DNA of 64,000 bases from contig NZ_ATCL01000014.1 of NCBI RefSeq assembly GCF_000416965.1, forward strand, positions 1 to 64,000, written 5' to 3'. This DNA is from Exiguobacterium chiriqhucha RW-2. Lineage in GTDB: Bacteria; Bacillota; Bacilli; Exiguobacteriales; Exiguobacteriaceae. The notes below the pieces were generated by a model. That model was not told where the DNA came from and did no database searches. It saw only the letters and a list, made by a program, of their open reading frames with translations. Numbering within the stretch: position 1 is the stretch's first letter; each line of letters starts with the position of its first letter. Position numbers and translations under genes: made by a program. This document shows positions 57,526 to 64,000 of the stretch, piece by piece.

Positions 57526-58940
57526 AAATCGGACTTGTCTTAGAGGGCAGTTATCCGTACGTGAGCGGAGGCGTATCGAGCTGGACGCAGACGTTAATCG
57601 AGGCGATGCCCGAGGTGTCGTTTGAAATCATCTCGATTCAACCGACCGAGAAACGGCCAGAAGACATGAAATACGCGCTCCCTCCGAACGTCTCCGGCAT
57701 CACCCATCTGTATTTGAACGACGTAGGTGAACGCGCGAGGGGACGATTGAAGTGGGGTGCCGACGACGAACAGAACGTGTCGGATTGGCTCATGTTAAGA
57801 AGCCCGAACCGGCAAGCGTTGCGACTACTCGGGAAAGAAGTGCCTTCGAGCGAGGCGTTTTTCGCGAGCGAGTTCTTTTGGCGCAACGTGAAGGCCGCCT
57901 ACGCCGAAGAGATGAACGGCGGCTCGTTCATCGACTATTTCTGGATGTGGCAAAGCATGTACACCCCGATTTTGCGGGTGCTCCATCAGCCGCTCCCGAA
58001 AGTCGACCTCGTCCATTCCGTATCGACGGGTTATGCCGGGGTAGTCGCTTCCTACATGAAAGAGACGCAAGGGATCCCGTTCATCTTGACCGAGCATGGC
58101 ATTTATTCCCGTGAACGCGAGGAAGAAATTTTACAGTCGTATTGGATTCCGGCGCCGTATAAGCCGAGATGGGTCCGGTTCTTCCACCACTTGTCCCGCG
58201 AGGCGTATAACGCGGCCGATGAAATTATCACCTTGTTCGAGCGGAATCGCGAATATCAGGAATGGATCGGCGCCCCGAGCGAGAAGACGAAAATTATCGC
58301 CAACGGGATTGCCGACCGACAAATCCAGGCGACGGTCAATCGTCCGGAGCACGACCTCTTTCAAATCGGTGCCATCGTCCGCCTCGTTCCGATCAAAGAC
58401 TTGAAGACGATGATTTACGCCGCCAAGATTTTGCAGGAGCGGCATCGTCTGTTCAAACTGACAATCATGGGTCCACTCGACGAGGATGAAGAATATGCGG
58501 AAGAGTGCCGTCTGCTCATCGAACAGAGCGGATTGAGCGATTATGTCGAACTGGCCGGGAAAGTGGACGTCCAAACGTATTTGCCGACCTTTGATCTACT
58601 GCTCCTGACGAGCATCTCGGAAGGGCAGCCGCTCGCGATTCTCGAAGGCATGGCCGCTGGGATTCCGTGGGTCGCCACCGATGTCGGCGCCTGTTCCGAG
58701 CTTTTATACGGACGAGCGGATGACCCGTTTGGTCCGGCCGGTTTCATCGTGCCACCGGTTCATCCGGAAGCGGTCGCCGACAAAGTCGAATGGATGATGG
58801 ATTACCCGCAGGAACGAATGCGGTTCGGCAAGAACGGACGGGAGCGGGTCCGCCAATATTATCGTCTCCAACAAGTCGTGGACCGCTATAAGGCTATCTA
58901 TGAAGCGAGGAGGGAACAGTATGGCGGGCATCGGGTTTAA
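57522..58940 (+). CDS. pelF: PelF, GT4-type glycosyltransferase of the Pel system
   Basis: 472 residues. The opening EGSYPYVSGGVSSWTQ is the PelF signature; the C-terminal half is a GT-B nucleotide-sugar domain with SEGQPLAILEGMAAGIPWVATDVGACSELL (the E-x7-E retaining motif). PelF is a cytosolic polymerase using UDP-GalNAc. Start ATG 57522 overlaps the pelA stop (ATGA); pelG starts within its last 20 bases. Confidence 0.95.
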   Translation: MKIGLVLEGSYPYVSGGVSSWTQTLIEAMPEVSFEIISIQPTEKRPEDMKYALPPNVSGITHLYLNDVGERARGRLKWGADDEQNVSDWLMLRSPNRQALRLLGKEVPSSEAFFASEFFWRNVKAAYAEEMNGGSFIDYFWMWQSMYTPILRVLHQPLPKVDLVHSVSTGYAGVVASYMKETQGIPFILTEHGIYSREREEEILQSYWIPAPYKPRWVRFFHHLSREAYNAADEIITLFERNREYQEWIGAPSEKTKIIANGIADRQIQATVNRPEHDLFQIGAIVRLVPIKDLKTMIYAAKILQERHRLFKLTIMGPLDEDEEYAEECRLLIEQSGLSDYVELAGKVDVQTYLPTFDLLLLTSISEGQPLAILEGMAAGIPWVATDVGACSELLYGRADDPFGPAGFIVPPVHPEAVADKVEWMMDYPQERMRFGKNGRERVRQYYRLQQVVDRYKAIYEARREQYGGHRV

Positions 58941-60369
58941 GTTACAGAAGTTGTTCCAAGAAGACTACTATTCGTCCCGGCTGAAGGCGTACACGTTCTC
59001 CGGCCTCGTCACATCCGGACCGTGGTTGATTGTCATCTTGGTCGTCGGTACGATTCAATGGTTGGCGTTCCAAATGCCGACGTTGTCGCTCGCCGAACGG
59101 ACGCTCTTCATGATCTCGGTCTCGTACGCGTTCATCTTCTCGCAAATCTTGTTCAGTTTTCAACAGCTCGTCGTCACCCGATACGTGGCGGACTTGTTTT
59201 ATGAGAAGAAGGCACATGAGATTTTCCCGGTGTTCACCGGGATGCTCAAAGTGACGATTCTCGCGGCAGGCTTGCTGTATAGTATCTTTTGGCTATTGTC
59301 GCCGCTCGATTTTCTGTACAAACTGACGTTGTTCGTTTTATTCATGACGATTAACGTCATCTGGGTCATGTTCTTGTTTTTAAGTGCCGCCAAGTATTAT
59401 CAAGCGGTGGCCTATAGCTTCCTGCTCGGCGGACTTATCTCGGTCGGGAGCGTCTATGCGATTAGCCGTCTCATGGTCGACCCGTCGAGTCTCGAGCTGT
59501 TGCTCGGTTTCACGGTCGGGATGATTGTGACGTTGTTCGGGTTGTTCTTCGCGATGCTCCGGACGTTCCCGCTCCGTTACGCGGTGAAAGAGTTCTCGTA
59601 CTTCAAGTACTTCGACCGCTATCCAGACTTGTTCGCCATCGGCGTGTTGTACGTGCTCGGGATTTGGGTCACGAATTTCATCATCTGGTTCGGTGAAGGA
59701 CGTGTCATCATCGCGGACTCGTTCCTGTTCAACCCGTATTATGATACGGCCATCTTTTGGTCCTACTTGACGATTATCCCGACGCAACTGTTGTTCGTCG
59801 TTGCCGTCGAGACCCGGTTTTATGAGCGCTACCGTACGTTTTATGGATTGATCAACTACGGCGGGGCACTCCATCAAATCGAGAAGGCAAAACAGACGAT
59901 GACGTCCGTATTGAAAAATGAGTTGATTCGACTCGCGCGGAGCCAAGGCGTCGTGACGCTGTTCGCCATCCTGATGGCGGGCGCGTTCGTCAGTTGGATT
60001 GGCGTCCCGGATGAGATTGGTCAAATCTTTCGGATGACGACGCTCGCGGCGTTCGCGAATGCGATGATTCTCATCTTGACGCTGTTGTTGCTCTATTTCG
60101 AGGACCGGCGCGGGGCGTTGTTCGTCAACATCTCGTTCTTCACGTTGAACGCGTTGTTCACGTTACTGCTCTTGCCGCGCGGCATCGATTGGTACGGTGT
60201 CGGCTTTGCCGTCAGCACAACGATCACGTTCTTCTTGGCCGGCCTGCGTTTGATTTATTATATGGGCAAAGTCGATTATTACGTGTTCGCCGCGTCGAAC
60301 CGTCGCAAGCTCGGCACCGAGCGGTTCTCGCAAATGGGGACGTTGTTGAACCGGCGCTTTTCGCGATAA
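58921..60369 (+). CDS. pelG: PelG, polytopic membrane exporter of the Pel system
   Basis: 482 residues with about 12 transmembrane helices, MOP/flippase-like. N-terminus MAGIGFKLQKLFQEDYYSS is the conserved cytosolic start of PelG; FSYFKYFDRYPDLFAIGVLYVLGIW and VIADSFLFNPYYDTAIFW are further family motifs. PelG works with PelD, PelE and PelF to move the polymer across the membrane. No outer-membrane pelB/pelC follow, as expected for a Gram-positive. Start ATG 58921 after GAGGAGGG. Confidence 0.93.
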   Translation: MAGIGFKLQKLFQEDYYSSRLKAYTFSGLVTSGPWLIVILVVGTIQWLAFQMPTLSLAERTLFMISVSYAFIFSQILFSFQQLVVTRYVADLFYEKKAHEIFPVFTGMLKVTILAAGLLYSIFWLLSPLDFLYKLTLFVLFMTINVIWVMFLFLSAAKYYQAVAYSFLLGGLISVGSVYAISRLMVDPSSLELLLGFTVGMIVTLFGLFFAMLRTFPLRYAVKEFSYFKYFDRYPDLFAIGVLYVLGIWVTNFIIWFGEGRVIIADSFLFNPYYDTAIFWSYLTIIPTQLLFVVAVETRFYERYRTFYGLINYGGALHQIEKAKQTMTSVLKNELIRLARSQGVVTLFAILMAGAFVSWIGVPDEIGQIFRMTTLAAFANAMILILTLLLLYFEDRRGALFVNISFFTLNALFTLLLLPRGIDWYGVGFAVSTTITFFLAGLRLIYYMGKVDYYVFAASNRRKLGTERFSQMGTLLNRRFSR

Positions 60370-60373
60370 AGGG

Positions 60374-60402
60374 TTTTCAGTACAGGGAAAGACTGATATG
60401 AT
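60374..60402 (+). promoter_or_regulatory. Promoter of the thiamin salvage operon
   Basis: -35 TTTTCA and -10 TATGAT with 17-base spacing, about 35 bases before the TPP aptamer. A small hairpin (GGTCGT/ACGACC, 60405-60418) sits at the predicted RNA start. Confidence 0.6.
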
Positions 60403-60435
60403 GTGGTCGTAGACGACCGAATTTCATAATGTTTA

Positions 60436-60523
60436 CCACTAGGGGAGTCGCGTGACGCGGCTGAGATGGACGAGGTCCAGACCCTTTGAACCTGATCTAG
60501 TTCACGCTAGCGTAGGGAAGTGG
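60436..60523 (+). ncRNA. TPP (THI box) riboswitch of the tenA-thiMDE operon
   Basis: Conserved blocks in order: CCACTAGGGGAGTC, GCTGAGA, ACCCTTTGAACCTGATC, and CGTAGGGAAGTGG closing P1. Complete TPP aptamer, followed by a terminator. Confidence 0.97.
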
Positions 60524-60559
60524 GCGAACCGATTGTTTTCGTACACTTTGTGTAAATCC

Positions 60560-60595
60560 GACGCCGCTTCCGTTATGGGAGGCGGCGTCTTTTTT
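60560..60595 (+). terminator. Riboswitch-controlled terminator upstream of tenA
   Basis: 12-bp stem GACGCCGCTTCC/GGAGGCGGCGTC with one T-G pair and six T residues, between aptamer and ribosome site. Confidence 0.9.
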
Positions 60596-60616
60596 GATTA
60601 CAAAGGAGGAGAAAAC

Positions 60617-61291
60617 ATGACATTCACCGCACATTTACGACAAGAGGCCGATGCCTTGTTTCAAGCCAGCTTTGACCATCCGTTCGTCCGCGAGCTCGGA
60701 ACGGGTGAACTCGACGAGGCGAAGTTTCGGCATTACGTCATGCAAGACTCGTATTATTTGAATCAGTTCTCGAAAGTACAGGCGAAAGGCGCGACACTCG
60801 CCCCGAACATGGAAGTAGCGAGCCGCTTTTTGACACACGCGCTCCATACCATCGAAGCGGAGCATGCGTTGCATCGTGAGTTTTTCACGTTGCTCGACGT
60901 GACGGAAGCGGAGTGGGCGACGTTTGAGCCGGCCCCAACGGCTTACGCCTATGCGCTCCATATGCAACAGGCCGGTCCAACGCTCGGTGACGTGCTCGCA
61001 GCAATTTTGCCGTGCTATTGGATTTATTACGAGATTGGCGAACGCATGAAAGACGCGACACCCGACCACCCGATTTATGCGACGTGGATTTCGACGTACG
61101 GGTCGGAATGGTTCCGCGACCTCGTCGAGGAACAGATTGAACGGCTCGACGTGCTCGCTGGGCAGGCGACGGCGGAAGAACGCCTCCGGTATCAACAGCT
61201 GTTCTTGAAGAGTTGTTATTACGAGCATGCGTTTTGGGAGATGGCGTGGACGCTCGAGTCATGGAATTTACCGGCGGGGGTGACACGATGA
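60617..61291 (+). CDS. tenA: Aminopyrimidine aminohydrolase TenA
   Basis: 224 residues. ADALFQASFDHPFVRELGTGELDEAKFRHYVMQDSYYL is the TenA/Thi-4 start; LAAILPCYWIYYEIG carries the catalytic Cys and SCYYEHAFWEMAW the Glu pair. TenA hydrolyses aminopyrimidine breakdown products of thiamin to HMP. First gene of a four-gene operon under a TPP riboswitch. ATG 60617 with AAAGGAGGAG; the longer frame from 60452 runs through the riboswitch. Confidence 0.95.
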   Translation: MTFTAHLRQEADALFQASFDHPFVRELGTGELDEAKFRHYVMQDSYYLNQFSKVQAKGATLAPNMEVASRFLTHALHTIEAEHALHREFFTLLDVTEAEWATFEPAPTAYAYALHMQQAGPTLGDVLAAILPCYWIYYEIGERMKDATPDHPIYATWISTYGSEWFRDLVEEQIERLDVLAGQATAEERLRYQQLFLKSCYYEHAFWEMAWTLESWNLPAGVTR

Positions 61292-62076
61292 AGCGCGACT
61301 TATGGGATAAAGTCAGAGCCGAACGGCCACTCATCCACAACATCACGAATATCGTCGTCGCCAACTTTTCAGCGAACGGGTTGCTCGCCATCGGGGCGGC
61401 CCCGGTCATGGCGTCAGCGGTTGAAGAAGTGGCCGAGATGGCGTCTTTAAGCGATGCGCTCGTGCTCAATATTGGTACGCTCGATGCAATGACGGAACGT
61501 ACGATGATTCGAGCCGGACAGGCGGCGAATCAAGCAGGTAGTCCGATCGTCTTCGATCCGGTTGGTGTCGGGGCGACCTCATTTCGGCGCGACGTCGCCC
61601 AGGCGATTCTGCAATCTGTCCGTGCGACGGTCATCCGTGGGAATGCCGGAGAAATCGCGACATTGATTGGTCTCGACGCGGCGGCGCGCGGCGTTGACGC
61701 TGGGGAAACGCGGGATGATTTGAATCACATCGCGCGTGAAGCGGCTAAGCGCTACAACTGTGTCGTTGCCGTGACCGGAGAGACGGATCTCGTCAGTGAC
61801 GGGGACGTGACGATTGAAATTAAAGGCGGCACCGAAGCGATGGCTCGGACGACAGGGACCGGTTGTTTACTGAGTGCGGTCGTCGGTGCGTTCCTTGCGG
61901 TCGAACGGGATGCGGTTACGGCCACGGCGACAGCGCTAGCCGGTTATGCCCGGTGCGGGGAACTCGCTACCGCTTTGACCGACGGGCCGGGTGACTTCCC
62001 CGTTCACTTCTTGAATGAGCTGGGCAAGATGACGGCGGTCGAGTTGCCGAGTGACCGCATCGAGGTGGTGTCATGA
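61288..62076 (+). CDS. thiM: Hydroxyethylthiazole kinase ThiM
   Basis: 262 residues. HNITNIVVANFSANGLLAIGAAPVMA is the thiazole-binding start, DPVGVGATSFRRDVA and ARTTGTGCLLSAVVGAFLA the ATP/phosphate anion hole with catalytic Cys region (GTGC). It phosphorylates salvaged thiazole alcohol, matching ThiW import. Start overlaps the tenA stop (ATGA), stop overlaps the thiD start. Confidence 0.96.
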   Translation: MKRDLWDKVRAERPLIHNITNIVVANFSANGLLAIGAAPVMASAVEEVAEMASLSDALVLNIGTLDAMTERTMIRAGQAANQAGSPIVFDPVGVGATSFRRDVAQAILQSVRATVIRGNAGEIATLIGLDAAARGVDAGETRDDLNHIAREAAKRYNCVVAVTGETDLVSDGDVTIEIKGGTEAMARTTGTGCLLSAVVGAFLAVERDAVTATATALAGYARCGELATALTDGPGDFPVHFLNELGKMTAVELPSDRIEVVS

Positions 62077-62912
62077 TACGGCAGCAAGTGTTGACGATTG
62101 CCGGTTCGGATTCGGGCGGTGGCGCTGGCATTCAAGCTGATTTGAAGACGTTTCAAGAGCTCGGTGTGTTCGGGACGAGTGTTTTGACGGCTGTCACGGC
62201 CCAAAACACGCGTGGGGTGCATGGGGTCGAGGCGGTGTCACCAGAACTCGTGACGCAACAACTCGATGCAATCGGTTCAGACTTTATGATTGCGGCGTGC
62301 AAGACCGGGATGTTGTTCGATGCGGCGCACATCGAGGTGGTCGCTGACGGGGTGCGGCGTCACACATTCAATCGGCTCGTCGTTGACCCGGTCATGATTG
62401 CGAAAGGCGGGGCCTCGCTGCTTCAGGATTCGGCGGTCCAGGCGCTCAAGACATCCCTCTTGCCGCTCGCGACCGTCGTCACACCGAACGTGCCGGAAGC
62501 GGAAGTGTTGACGGGCATGACGATTCGGACGTTTGAAGACCGCATCGAAGCAGCAGAACGGATGTTAGCGTACGGTGTCCGTGCCGTCATTTTAAAAGGG
62601 GGACATCTCGATGGCGCAACTGCGGACGATTTGGTCATGACGGTGTCAGAGGCGTTCCTCCTGTCGGCCCCGCGCATCCAGACGAGTGACACGCATGGCA
62701 CCGGTTGTACGTTCTCGGCAGCGCTCACGGCGGAACTGGCCAAAGGCTATTCTATCCTCGAGGCGACGGTGACCGCCAAGCGATTCATTCAAAGTGCCAT
62801 CACGCATGGACTCGATATCGGTGCCGGACATGGACCGACGAATCACTGGGCGTATGCGACACATGGAGAGGCAGGTGTGACGCTTGAATCCATCACAACG
62901 AACCATCGCTGA
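62073..62912 (+). CDS. thiD: HMP/HMP-phosphate kinase ThiD
   Basis: 279 residues. TIAGSDSGGGAGIQADLKTFQELGVFG and the ribokinase-type motif SDTHGTGCTFSAALTAELA with the catalytic GTGC are diagnostic. It phosphorylates hydroxymethylpyrimidine twice. Four-base overlap with thiM; thiE begins 29 bases before its end. Confidence 0.96.
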   Translation: MIRQQVLTIAGSDSGGGAGIQADLKTFQELGVFGTSVLTAVTAQNTRGVHGVEAVSPELVTQQLDAIGSDFMIAACKTGMLFDAAHIEVVADGVRRHTFNRLVVDPVMIAKGGASLLQDSAVQALKTSLLPLATVVTPNVPEAEVLTGMTIRTFEDRIEAAERMLAYGVRAVILKGGHLDGATADDLVMTVSEAFLLSAPRIQTSDTHGTGCTFSAALTAELAKGYSILEATVTAKRFIQSAITHGLDIGAGHGPTNHWAYATHGEAGVTLESITTNHR

Positions 62913-63522
62913 GCAGTTGCGGCTCTACTTTATTTGCGGAACCGCGAACGCGGAAGACATGCTCCAGACGGTGGAAACGGCACTTCAATGTGGCGTGACA
63001 TGTTTTCAATTTCGTGAAAAAGGTAAACATGCACTGTATGGGGATAAAAAAGAAGCGATGGCGAGAGCGTTGCAAACACTCTGCCGCTCATACGATGTTC
63101 CGTTCATCATCAATGATGACGTCGAACTAGCAGAGCGCATCGATGCCGACGGCGTGCATATCGGACAGGATGATGCCGAGGCCGCACGCGTTCGTGAGCG
63201 AATCGGCCCGAACAAATGGCTTGGTGTCTCGGTGCACACGCTCGAAGAAGTAGCGGCGGCCATCGAGCATGCGGATTATGTGGGCATCGGTCCGGTCCAC
63301 CCGACGAATTCGAAAGAAGACGCCGGGGCAGTGAACGGGACGGTGCTCATCCGCCAAGTTCGAGCCTTGTATCGAGAGCTGCCAATCGTGGGGATTGGCG
63401 GCATCTCACCGGAACACGTTCCGATGATTCGGAACGACGGGGCGGACGGTGTCGCCGTCATCTCGGCCATCGCTTCTGCACCGGATGTGGCCATGGCCAC
63501 ACGGCGTTTCGCTTGTCTCTGA
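62884..63522 (+). CDS. thiE: Thiamin-phosphate synthase ThiE
   Basis: 212 residues. GVTCFQFREKG, FIINDDVELAERIDADGVHIGQDDAEA, LGVSVHT and YVGIGPVHPTNSKEDA, with GIGGISPEHV, cover the whole ThiE active site. It joins HMP-PP and thiazole phosphate to form thiamin phosphate. TTG start 62884 with AGGTG upstream, overlapping thiD. Confidence 0.96.
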   Translation: MNPSQRTIAEQLRLYFICGTANAEDMLQTVETALQCGVTCFQFREKGKHALYGDKKEAMARALQTLCRSYDVPFIINDDVELAERIDADGVHIGQDDAEAARVRERIGPNKWLGVSVHTLEEVAAAIEHADYVGIGPVHPTNSKEDAGAVNGTVLIRQVRALYRELPIVGIGGISPEHVPMIRNDGADGVAVISAIASAPDVAMATRRFACL

Positions 63523-63545
63523 ATTCAACTTGAGGAGGAAGACAG

Positions 63546-64000
63546 ATGAACGTATTTGTAATAGGCGCGAATGGACAGATTGGAAAACAGCTCGTCGAAC
63601 GATTGCACGAGGAAGGGAAGCATCAAGTCACGGCGATGGTGCGGAAACAAGAGCAACTCGACGACTTTACATCGAAAGGCTATCAAGCCGTGTTAGGCGA
63701 CCTCGAAGGTGACGTGTCGTCACTTGAACAGGCGATGTCTGGGATGGACGTGGTCGTCTTTGCGGCCGGTTCAGGCGGCAGTACCGGAGCCGACAAGACG
63801 CTGTTAATCGACCTTGACGGCGCGGCGAAAAGTATCGAGGCGGCTCAGGCGAACGGGAATGTGAAACAGTTCGTCATGGTCAGCGCCTTGAAGGCGGAAG
63901 ATCGCTCGGCATGGCCGGAAGAGATGAAACCATACTATGTCGCGAAGCATCATGCCGATCGTTTGCTCGAGGAGAGCGGACTGACGTATACGATCGTCCG
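63546..64000 (+). CDS. NAD(P)-binding oxidoreductase (YhfK/NmrA-like), truncated at window end
   Basis: The first 151 residues of an atypical short-chain dehydrogenase. Rossmann start VFVIGANGQIGKQLVERL, AMVRKQEQLDDF, LGDLEGDVSSLEQAMSGMDVVVFAAGSGG, and YYVAKHHADRLLEESGLTYTIV with the Tyr-x3-Lys. It resembles Bacillus YhfK, an NADPH-binding protein of unknown substrate. GAGGAGGAAGAC before ATG 63546. The 3' end lies beyond the window. Confidence 0.9.
   Translation, partial: MNVFVIGANGQIGKQLVERLHEEGKHQVTAMVRKQEQLDDFTSKGYQAVLGDLEGDVSSLEQAMSGMDVVVFAAGSGGSTGADKTLLIDLDGAAKSIEAAQANGNVKQFVMVSALKAEDRSAWPEEMKPYYVAKHHADRLLEESGLTYTIV

Noticed and set aside
60452-60616. Extended TenA start
   Set aside because: The extra 55 codons cover the TPP aptamer and terminator; the ATG at 60617 has a strong ribosome site and the family N-terminus.
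1-64000. Prophage, insertion sequence, integrative element, CRISPR array, tRNA or rRNA genes
   Set aside because: No transposase, integrase, terminal inverted repeats, regularly spaced direct repeats, tRNA cloverleaf or rRNA signature was seen on either strand.

Overview
The window looks like chromosomal DNA of a low-to-mid GC Gram-positive bacterium of class Bacilli, most likely Exiguobacterium or a close relative. This is an inference from protein-level resemblance, the strong GGAGG ribosome sites, the frequent GTG/TTG starts, the Bacillus-like gene pairs (MarR-MMPL, MhqR-dioxygenase, MoxR-DUF58) and a Gram-positive type pel locus; no 16S rRNA is present. It reads as ordinary core and accessory chromosome. 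I see no rRNA, tRNA, CRISPR array, insertion sequence, prophage or integrase, and no gene-free gap longer than about 300 bases.

Layout. 1-1335 is the 3' part of glmS. 1381-2734 is an MFS transporter behind a 17-codon leader ORF and two mutually exclusive hairpins. 2888-7770 holds small membrane proteins, a YdhK lipoprotein, a DUF2975/XRE pair, a DUF975 protein, a flavin oxidoreductase, DUF1877 and an acetyltransferase. 7806-10957 is a MarR/MMPL efflux operon with two matching operator-like dyads. 11058-15916 carries ABM and VOC proteins, an LTA synthase family enzyme and small genes. 15980-16650 is thiW under a TPP riboswitch (minus strand). 17019-23821 holds an APH-like kinase, lipoproteins, MoxR/DUF58, DUF402, and an unusual CAT-TPR fusion. 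23861-26042 is a quinone-stress (MhqR-type) module with two operator boxes. 26131-38847 is housekeeping/accessory genes, rich in GNAT acetyltransferases and Nudix hydrolases, plus an M23 endopeptidase. 38872-52403 includes pirin, an unknown large lipoprotein, an aldo/keto reductase, a Cys-rich copper protein, an aldehyde dehydrogenase, a PadR/HAAS operon, an HSL-type esterase, and a pentapeptide-repeat/ANT(6) pair. 52595-60369 is a complete Gram-positive Pel exopolysaccharide operon (GH114 lipoprotein, pelD, pelE, pelA deacetylase, pelF, pelG). 60374-63522 is a TPP-riboswitch-controlled thiamin salvage operon tenA-thiM-thiD-thiE. 63546 to the end is a truncated NAD(P)-binding oxidoreductase.

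How the parts work together. The pel genes should make, modify and export a cationic GalNAc-type biofilm polysaccharide, with PelD as the c-di-GMP receptor: its RxxD I-site is retained and its GGDEF motif is lost. ThiW and TenA-ThiM-ThiD-ThiE form a thiamin salvage set controlled by two separate TPP riboswitches. Several independent regulator-plus-target units (leader/MFS, MarR/MMPL, MhqR/dioxygenase/reductase, PadR/HAAS) and putative resistance enzymes (CAT-like, ANT(6), APH-like, pentapeptide repeat) give the region a toxin and antibiotic response flavour. Those resistance activities are predictions from sequence families only.
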